A DNA stretch of 64,000 nucleotides from Amblyomma americanum (taxonomy: Eukaryota > Arthropoda > Arachnida > Ixodida > Ixodidae). Both the position numbers and the translations under genes were made by a program. The stretch is from assembly GCF_052857255.1 (NCBI RefSeq), contig NC_135500.1, positions 45,696,772 through 45,760,771 of the forward strand. Reading direction: 5' to 3'. Shown piece by piece: positions 55,465 to 64,000 of the stretch (position 1 is the stretch's first letter; each line of letters begins with the position of its first letter). The notes under the pieces were generated by a model. The model did no database searches, was not told where the DNA came from, and saw only the letters and a list, made by a program, of their open reading frames with translations.

Positions 55465-56430
55465 AGCTAAACCTGGATATAACCATTATTTTCTTTACCA
55501 CAAAGGACGTTCTCTTCAAGTGGTATATACGAATTGGGCAGTGTTACAGAAGTCGACAGAACATTTCGTCCGATCACCATGTCACAAATCTTAGCGAGGG
55601 AGTATTTTTGTGGCAGTGCTGCCCAGGGCCCGAAGGCCAAAATAAGTGCAGAAGGTGCTCCCCACTGTGCTGCAGGAAATTGAATACAGCAAATATTTTG
55701 GCGTGCCACTCCCGTTTCCGTGTTTGTTAACGTGGGCTGCGACATCAAATGTAAGTGTACAGACCCGCTGCCAGTACCATGTGCTCGCACGAAATGACGG
55801 AGCTGCGAAAGCGTTACTGTTTAATTAACGTAGGCGACGTGTGTACTGGTTTTCTGTACTGACACTCGGCGTCAGAAAGCGGAAATTGAAGCTGTAGACA
55901 GAAAAAATGCTCTATAAGTTGCCTGAATCCCACGGGGCCATTTAGCCTCCTTTGGCTCGTCTCTAAGGCTCTGCCCGCCGTTATCGCTCCAAGAAGAAAC
56001 CTTGTGAATGGCTCTTCTCGCATCTCCTTGTCGCTAATTTTTCTAGCGCCTCGATCTCAGCTATTCCAGCAGGGTTTGCTTAGAGGCTAGTTTGTTCATT
56101 TTTTGAAGGACTACTTTTTTGAGCAGCACATAAAGCGGACAAGACAGGCGTTAAAATTCACAACTGTATATTCAGAAAGAACGCGTATGCATATATACTG
56201 ATAAGCCATTTGTCTTACCAGTATCTTATGTACGTGTCTCCAAGAAATAGTGTTTTCGTTTCAAGCACACTGAAGTACCGCTGATACACATATGAGCCTT
56301 AATTTTTTAGAAACATTGCTTCCAGTCCACACTTGTCCTCTTTATGTGTTGCACTAAAGCGTATTCCGCCTTAAAAATCAAAGTCAGCTCTTTCGAATTT
56401 GTAGTTTTCTATGGGTAGAGGCGTGGATCG

Positions 56431-56955
56431 ATGTGTGCAGAGGTGTTCTTTGCTTTGTTGGGCATCCGTCATCAATGCACGTTGAATGGACACGGTTTTT
56501 CGGAATACAGAATGTGGACACATGCATTGGTGCCTGAGATGTTATTGATCTGTACTTTGCTGTCAGTTTTTCGGGAGACAAATGTTGTTTATAATATAGT
56601 AGCAATTATTTCCATCGAGCGAAGCGCAGCCGTACAGCTGCAAATGAAAGATATGAAGCTTTCGAAATTTGTTATGTGTAGGACTTACCAATCTAATTTC
56701 TATGTGGACAAGGATTTCGACAGGAACGGCCTGGCTCAAATTTTCCACTTGCTTCTGCTTCCTGGCAGCGCGCAACTGAGATTTGGGCGCCGATCCACCC
56801 ATAAACCCACCGAGTTGGGATTTGTGAAACTCATTCTTGATTCCAGGTGCAGGCTGCCCGACCCTGCAAGCTGCCCAGCCCTGCAGCTGTTGTCAGGAAG
56901 CCACTTGGGTCAAACCCTGCGGGTGTATATTGAGCATACACGGGAAGGAAAATGA
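56431..56955 (+). CDS. Second copy of the unrecognised 174-codon ORF
   Basis: This is identical in layout to 1505-2029 with one Ala/Thr difference. The same doubts apply. Confidence 0.12.
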   Translation: MCAEVFFALLGIRHQCTLNGHGFSEYRMWTHALVPEMLLICTLLSVFRETNVVYNIVAIISIERSAAVQLQMKDMKLSKFVMCRTYQSNFYVDKDFDRNGLAQIFHLLLLPGSAQLRFGRRSTHKPTELGFVKLILDSRCRLPDPASCPALQLLSGSHLGQTLRVYIEHTREGK

Positions 56956-57088
56956 GGGGCTCGTTATGCCATACATACAATGGATTCAACAGCCACCGAA
57001 ACCAAGGCACATAGGGGAGTGTTTGTTTTTTACATTTGTCGTATTGATCAATTAGAGATTTGTAACGTAATTATTTTATTGCTTAACC

Positions 57089-57139
57089 TACGGCCTCTGA
57101 ATGTCGCATCCGGTGCGCTCCCAACTGAGCTACCCCGAC
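57089..57139 (-). repeat. tRNA-like 5' half, second copy
   Basis: This is the copy of 2163-2213 in the right duplicate, with the same intact A box and missing B box. Confidence 0.5.
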
Positions 57140-57190
57140 GGCTGTCCAATCTGCTTTTCGAGGTATTTAAGTTGTGCAGCTAAGTTACTT

Positions 57191-58121
57191 TGCGCATACT
57201 GAATAGTCAACTTTTTAACTATTACTGTTAGGCTCCTTAATTATTGTGAAGCGTGTAGCCCACTGCAAGTAATGTTCATACCGGTTTTCAGAATTTAGAA
57301 TTTAGTATGCATACTTAGGTCAGTGCGTGCCTACATATGATGCCTTGTTCCAATGCTGTACTCGAAATGAGGTACTAAAAATGGTTGAATGTAGCGCTTC
57401 AAGGAGTGCCGTTCTGGTACTTTTTGTTCAGGAATATACATTTTTTTATCTAACTCTTTACAAAGTTTTTTTAAGATAGGCTTTTTCACTTAGTAGAGCA
57501 CTTTTTTCTGCATAGCATTGTCAGCGTTGTAGTACATCAGGATGCCGCTAACAATACTAACTAGCAGGTTGGTTAACTTTTGCTTCAGAATAACGGCATG
57601 AGGGGCGAGTTGGTGCATGATAAAATGAACGGCTGCGCAAATCAGGACACAGACAAGAAAGAGACACCACAGAGCGCATGTGGTGTCTCTTTCTTGTCTG
57701 TGTCCTGATTTGTGCAGCCGTTCATTTCATTTCTTCTTAACTTTTACTCCTAGGCTTAGCGCGTCGTAAATAATATCCATATCAGTTCTTACAATTTCGA
57801 AGACACGATTACCCACTGCGCTGCGACCCAACAAATTGTTCCTACAGCGCAAAAATTCCATGCCCTTTCTTTAAGCTTACAGGCAAAGCAATCGCTGCAC
57901 TCCACGTAACTCGTCGAAATAGCCCAAATTTGTTGGACCAAAGCGCCGAGAGTAACCGCGTCTTCAAAATTCTAAGACCTGATATCGGTATTACCTACGG
58001 TGGGCTACACGCCTCTGAATAATTAAGGAACTTAACATAATAGTTAAAAGTTGAATATTCAGTGTTAGTTAACGAACCTGCTAGTTAGCTGTATTCTGAT
58101 GTACAGCACCGCTGACAATGC
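57191..58121. mobile_element. Foldback repeat, duplicate copy
   Basis: This is the copy of 2265-3195 in the right duplicate, including its internal hairpin at 57623-57728. Confidence 0.6.
57623..57728. repeat. Near-perfect hairpin, duplicate copy
   Basis: This is the copy of 2697-2802 in the right duplicate. Confidence 0.85.
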
Positions 58122-58136
58122 TGAGCCGTGGTATTA

Positions 58137-59676
58137 CAGTCGAACCTGGATATATAAGTCGAAGGGAATCACAAAATAGTTCGGTATATCGGTAATTCTA
58201 ATATAGACATGGTAAAAGATGGCGACATGGCAATAAGTAGCGATTGTCCGTGTCCTGAGTGTTTTCCTTTCATTGTGCTCTTCTTTCTTTTCGTCGTGCA
58301 GTTATGTGGAAGCTTAGTAACCAACTTGCCCGAAAGCTCATATTACTAAAGCATGAGATAAGTTTATCTGCAACCTAGCAGCGAGAATATACTGCACTCA
58401 CGCTAGTGGCACATCCCTTGCAGCGACGTGCTTTTCGCCGCTGTGTTGGGAGTGCAACTTTCGCTGGGTAATGCTCGGACTAACCTGCTGCACATCAAAG
58501 CTGCTTCGTTTGGTGCTTTGGAACCACCCACTGATTATCATAAGATGTCTAATACTGTTACATGTAAACTATAAACAGAATAATCGAACATTAAAATTAG
58601 GGTATAGTTGTGGTCCGCTTTAGCAGTGATGGCAGCCATGCGAGGGCCGCCGCTAGGCTTTAAATATCTTGGTTTCACCGCAAAACACCGATGCAGCGTG
58701 AAAAAAATTCGCTGGTGGTCTAGCATTGCTAAGCACGAATTACGTGCCAAAGCACATTATTTTAACATGCACGCCACCTCCACGCATCTCAAAGTGCGAT
58801 TGAGGTACGGGTAAAGCAAAGGAGCACAACTTTTCATTGTAAATGCCAACTTACCCATTGAATGCCGGCGACCTATTACTGCCGCGTTCCTACTACAACG
58901 TTGTCCACGCCAACGCATGCAGCGCACATCTGTATGCTTCTACAGTCACGTAGCTCAAAGCGCGAATTATGTGTCCACCGACCCAAGGAGCCTGCTATGC
59001 AGGTTTGCTTTCATTTCATGACTCTCACAGAGGATTCACGTCCACCTGCGGATTTTTGCGGGACAGTGCTAACAGTGCTTTTTGCGCATGGGTGGAAGTT
59101 AATGAAAACCACGAAGCTCAATATACACAGCGCGAAAGTGTTGCAGTTAAGCACAAGGCATGATCTGTTATGGCGATAGCATAGTGGTTTGGTGCACTGG
59201 CCAGCGAAACTCATCTTCTGGCTCCGATGCGGGTTAAAAAACCAGTTGCGGCATTATTTATTTTATTTCTGCAAGCACCTGAAAGGCATTAGAAAGGTAT
59301 CGGCTCTTTCGGGATTCGGAGTGAAGTTTTCGCGCTATATTGAGTTCAAGAGACCGAAGTCCGCCCTCGAGCACGCACCAAGTTGACCATGCCACTTTGT
59401 TTCAAAGCGCTAGACCTGCCAGCAGGTACCCAAGTTCACGCCGCGAACTAGTCTCCGCACACGCAGAGTGAGTGAAGAGCGTCATTGGTAGAAGTGCCTT
59501 TCTCAGGGGGCGCACCGCTCAGTTTGATAAATCGAACGGCCGGCGAAATGGCAATGCGATATACAGCGCGACTTTTTTATACTTTTACTCCCAGTTTTCC
59601 AGGGGATAATCTCTGCGTTCGATATAGCGGATAATTCGAAATATCCGGGTTCTATATACCCGGGAAATGGGTACTG
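58137..59676. mobile_element. pogo/Tigger-like element, duplicate copy
   Basis: This is the copy of 3211-4750 in the right duplicate, with the same TA-flanked termini. Confidence 0.55.
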
Positions 59677-61379
59677 TATGCTACTCAGTTACTTAAGTCA
59701 AAGCCTGGAAGTTGTTCTTGTGTCGACGATAGTGTGAACTACATCTCCGTGGCATCCATCCTGTAAAGCTGAACTAAAATAGGGCACATTTAAGGCCTAC
59801 AGAATTAACCAATGCTAAATATCGTGTTCACCAAACTGCAAAAACACCCATGCGTATTTGATGTGTAACATTTGTGGACAAAAAGTTTGAATATTGGAAG
59901 ATTTTAAGGTACTGTTATGGAACGTTTGAGTGCAGTGGACCATTGCTTCGATGTGTAGCAAAATCTTTCTTTAAAAAATTTTCCATTAATCGCATGGAGT
60001 AGTTTAAACTGCCTTACAGAACCAATAGGGAAGGCTTTTGAGGATGGAAAAAAAACGTGCATAGCAAAAAATGCAAGCCTGTGGATGGGAAAGATGTGGA
60101 TATATTTTTATAGTGAAATGTCCCACTATATGGAAACATTGCGTTTACAAACTCTTCCCCGCTCAAGAATTGTTTTGTTCAGAATTATTGAGTATAAAAA
60201 AAATGAATGAAGCAGGCCAAGCACCTGATGCTTCTATGGATATCATACACCGCGATGATGATTCGGTGCCTGAAAAGGAAGCTCTATAAGACCTCGAAAG
60301 AGTGTAGGCACATTGTGAGTACAGGCGGCCTAACCAGCTCAGTCGAATACCTGTCCATTCTTTTGTATTACTGCAAGCGTACAACGTTACGATTGTCTTA
60401 CAGTTAAGACACACACAGATTCTGGACAAGCGGTTTTTTCATCACGAAGTTGTTTATGAACACAATTTTTAAATCGTAAGGCACAGCAGTCTCATCCCTT
60501 TCTCGGGACGCTTGTAGTCTTCTGTTTACTGTCAAAAACGCATCCCGTTTGTTTTCTGTGCCATTCTTAACTACTGCGTCCAGGAGAAGGCCAAACTTTA
60601 AAAGCAAGATTTTTCAGCGCATCGGAAAATGAGATCTTCGCCGCCAGTACGTTCATGGCAGCACCTTACAGTACTGCACTGTTGCCTCACAAGTAAATAT
60701 GATGTCCAAGAAAGCTGGACTCGAGTATGCATGCATGTGTAGGCTTGGAGCCTCGAACACAATTGCTTCTTGTTTTATCCGGAAGTCCTTGTCATGAATT
60801 GAGATAGAGAGCGCACTTTTTTTCGAAGCAACGGACAGCCGGATACTTTTCACTGGTTCCGCTCTCCAGGAAGCTTCGCAACGCTCACTTGTGCGCAGCT
60901 TAGCACTTGAATATCCCTTGAAGTTCGCTTTCTCAAGCCCCTTGTTCCCTCCGGGGAAAGACAAGCGTTTCTGTCACTCACAACAGGACCCTGACAACGA
61001 TGGCGCGAGAGCAAGTTCGTACATGGGCGCCTTTGCGTTTCGGCTGCATCGAAACACAGCCGGCGCTGTGTTTCGATGGAGGCCTCGGCGTCCACTTTAA
61101 TTGCGGACGGCCCACCATCTCTGCTGCCTACCGTTGGTAGCAGTGTGGACTTTGCAAGTCACTGTGCTTCCAGCTTGAATGCCCCCTTTGGAGGTGCAGG
61201 GGTCATCTAGTTTCTCCGAAACAGATGACATGTGACTACGACGGGGGCTACTCCACAATGGTGAGTCGGCGCCTCAAAAGCAAGCTCTGCAAGACCTCTA
61301 AAGAGTGTGGGCACAGTGCGAGTACAAGCGACCTAACGAGCTCAGTTCAAACATGAAAAGAGGTAACGAGGCCAGTGGG

Positions 61380-61851
61380 ATTGATTGATTGATTACAAAC
61401 GTCTTTATTTCTTCAATGTTCTCCGAACATGTGGGTGGACCGCCTAGTCCGGTAGTCCACTGGCTGCTGCTGCTGCGCTGGCCCTCCCCACCAGCCAGTG
61501 CTGACGGTCAGGATCATCGCTGAGCAGAATAGCCTCCCACTGCTCCTCCGAGGGGTTGGGAATGGGGTCAACTAAGGGATTATATTGGCATGCCCACACC
61601 ATATGGTAGAGGTTAGCTACCGCTCCACAATGTGGACACTGTGGAGAGTATAGTGTAGGGTACCACTGGTGTAATTTAGCTGGTGTTGGGTAGGTGTTGG
61701 TTTGTAGTCTCCTAAGGGTGTTCTCTTCTAACTTGTTGAGGGATTTGTGTGGTGTTGGGTACTCCTTTCTGGCTGTTCTGTATGGCGCAAGATTGTCAGC
61801 ATACACTGCTAAGCCTATTAGGTCGCGTGGGAGTATACAACCTCTCACTTA
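61380..61851 (-). mobile_element. 3' end of a non-LTR retrotransposon, duplicate copy
   Basis: This is the copy of 6454-6925. The 134-codon frame is at 61444-61848 and is unchanged. Confidence 0.85.
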
Positions 61852-61855
61852 CACA

Positions 61856-64000
61856 ATTTGGTCCATGCCTGTCGAAGATAACGATATCAATTCCATCAAT
61901 AGGCCGGCTCTCACTATTGCACTTGAAGGCTGGTTGCGGGTCAAGTCAAGAAACTGCGTTCGTTCTTTGCTAGTGAACTTAACACTACTGCGGGTGTGAT
62001 TTCCGATGTAGACATCGAGATAAACGATATGGACTTGATGAACATTTATATTGCTCTGTTCGAATCACTGACATACACCGGTTTAGGCAATCTAGGTGTT
62101 TAAAACTAGTGTTTGAAGGAACCAGGTTACCATCGCACGTGAGGTGGGATTTTTTAGGCATCCAGTGTACGCTTATGTACCCCACCCTCTGCAGTGCCCA
62201 AAATGCCAGAAGCTGGTATACGTGAGCGCTGCATGCACGAGCAAGAAAATGTGCCTTTGTTGTGGTGGAGGCCACGACGGACTTGTATGCACAGTTGAAG
62301 TGCGGAAATGTGCAAACTGCAAAGCACCTCACAAGGCAACCTCTAGGGAGTCTCTGAAAGTAAAGACAGATGAGCATTTTAAAGAAAACAGTGAAAAACC
62401 ACTCTTCTCATAGAGAAGAAGAAAATGTGGTTCTCTGATCGAGAAGGCGCAAGCGGAACCGGCAGAAGAGCTGTAATACAGCACAAAAAGCCAAAACGCC
62501 TCAGCAAGAACAAGGCCACTCTGCTGCGAAGAAGCCATCGGCTCCACCTGCTCAAGTGCCAAATATTCCGACTCCTCAGGATGATTTTGCATCATGGCCG
62601 CCTCTACCAACGCGCACTCTAATCTGTGAAGTGCGTCCGCCAAGGCGTGCGCCGGTTCTGTCTGCCGAAAATGAACGAATCAGGATTATACTTAAACAAC
62701 TGATAGGCACCTTACGAATAATCATTGCTGGTGTGCACATGCTCGTTGCTAGGGCTGCTGTTCAAATTTTAGACGCTGTTGAGCCGTTCCTTGCGACTAG
62801 AAGAAAGCAGTAGAAGACATAATAGAAGACCACATTCATAGCTCTGCTGGCGTAACCACCATCTGTACGGGATGGAATTTCTCGATCTGCAGTATTTCAA
62901 TAGAATATTTGAGGTCTGCGAAGTGGCTTAGATGAAATCAGGCAGAGAATATTGCATGATATTCCAGGATACTCCAGTACCGGTTTCCGGCTCTTGTAAC
63001 ATGTGAGGCGACTGTCGCCTCTCATTTTCGCCTGTCCGGATATGCGCAGTTTCTATCTAAAGCGTGTGGACATCCAAGCAAGGGGCACTACGCATTCACC
63101 GCGACTTAACTTACTTTCAATATGCAGTTCCTGCTAGCAGCAGGAACGAGTATATCACTTTACCTACTTGAATGGGCCCACAACCTGTATTATCGGTGAC
63201 TACATCCCATCCAGGAGGACATTTGACGTAACGACCATAGTCACTTCTAGATAGCACTTTGCAACCCCATACTGTATGTAGTCTGAGATTTCGGTGCGCA
63301 TCACTATATCTGGGTAAGCTCTGTAACGAACGCTCGTGGTCTGGAATTGCCACATTCTTGGGTAAAGCAGGCCTTGTTCTCAATGACGGGACGCAGGCCC
63401 TTTTGCGCGCAACTGCTTACAGTAGCTATCTGGACCTAGCATTGGTATCGCGGCGTCTCTCATCATCCTCAACTTGATGTGCTGATGTCGGAACGCACGG
63501 CAGTGACCACAGACCAACATATGTGCGGCTTCTCTGGATTGACTGTCTTCCATGTGCCAAGAACGCTGTACTGACGAATATTTTTCGTAGCGTTTTAGAA
63601 GCGAACTGTAAGTTCCTCACTACCCCAGCGGATGTGAAGCAATGCATGATTACGGCTATGCAAGTCATCGCGTAGGATCTCGGCACAATATTTTGCAACG
63701 CCAGTAGTTGTGCTCTGTTGGCAGCTGTGTGCGATTGGGCGACGTGCGGAAAGAAAATACCGCCTGATGAAAACGTCTCGGATCTCCGGGCTTGTCAGCG
63801 TGCACAGAGGCAAGTAGAGTGTTTTTTGGAGAAACTCGGTAGACAGCGGTGGCGCTCATTTTGCAGCAGGCTGGATCCCCGGAAGCCACTCTCAAGAATT
63901 AGGCGGCATCCGAGCACTGCAGTCCCTTCCCCAGCAGCAGCATCTTTTCCGCGCGTTGGCAGTTTTTCAGCGCCGGATGGATCTTGAAGTTGCCGAGGAT
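61856..64000 (+). mobile_element. Same decayed LINE, duplicate copy, cut by window end
   Basis: This is the copy of 6930-9074. It contains ORF1, the endonuclease and the start of the reverse-transcriptase linker and stops at the window edge. The same disabling changes are present, showing that the decay preceded the duplication. Confidence 0.85.

Larger units (their letters stand above)
54927..64000. repeat. Second copy of the 54.9-kb-period duplication
   Basis: This is the same sequence as 1-9074 in direct orientation and starts at the base matching window position 1. All features of 1-9074 recur here at +54,926, including the hairpin, the pogo-like element, the LINE tail and the start of the long LINE. 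It could be a true tandem duplication, or a second haplotype or mis-joined contig in the assembly. Confidence 0.97.

Overview
This is eukaryotic, intron-era, repeat-dominated DNA with no prokaryotic signatures. The mix of elements (non-LTR retrotransposons of I/R1-like and RTE-like type, Penelope-like elements with GIY-YIG endonucleases, a Gypsy element primed by tRNA-Leu, a tRNA-derived SINE of the kind seen in ticks) makes an arthropod, most likely a hard (ixodid) tick, the best guess. That taxon call is recognition from memory and is not proven by the window.

Layout. 1-9074 and 54927-64000 are two near-identical copies of one sequence (constant offset 54,926 bp, no indel, at least 12 substitutions found by eye), so the window is one full 54.9 kb unit plus the start of the next. 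Within the unit: a candidate host terminal exon (339-538), a two-level palindromic foldback repeat (2.27-3.2 kb), a pogo/Tigger-like non-autonomous DNA transposon (3.2-4.75 kb), a LINE 3' end on the minus strand (6.45-6.93 kb) and a long, badly decayed LINE on the plus strand (6.93-11.5 kb). From 12 to 19.6 kb there are a TATA-containing repeat with a small basic ORF, a good candidate host exon (15560-15946), three more LINE remnants and a tRNA-derived SINE.

19768-26986 is a structurally complete Gypsy-type LTR retrotransposon on the minus strand: 4-bp target duplication, two 867/868-bp LTRs about 2% apart, tRNA-Leu-like primer site, gag with a CCHC knuckle, then pol (protease, reverse transcriptase, RNase H, integrase) in the -1 frame behind a textbook A AAA AAC heptamer followed by an 8-nt spacer and an 8-bp stem. 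In-frame stops in gag and pol and a frameshift near 22.78 kb show that this copy is dead.

27-54.9 kb is a mosaic: an LTR-like segment, an RTE remnant, several LINE fragments, large perfect hairpins, tandem duplications, and two pairs of Penelope-like fragments in inverted orientation (39.1-40.9 kb and 51.0-53.7 kb). The second pair carries two hammerhead-ribozyme motifs downstream of the endonuclease, each with a different single change in a conserved core position. Four short plus-strand segments (27.83, 32.91, 38.02, 50.48 kb) look like exons with splice sites and mostly coiled-coil-like peptides, two of them with stops. They may be debris of a duplicated host gene or exons in very long introns.

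No intact gene with a certain function is present. The coding signal is almost entirely decayed selfish DNA, so 'working together' applies only within each element (gag-pol frameshifting and tRNA priming in the Gypsy; ORF1/ORF2 in the LINEs; reverse transcriptase, GIY-YIG endonuclease and ribozyme in the Penelope-like elements).
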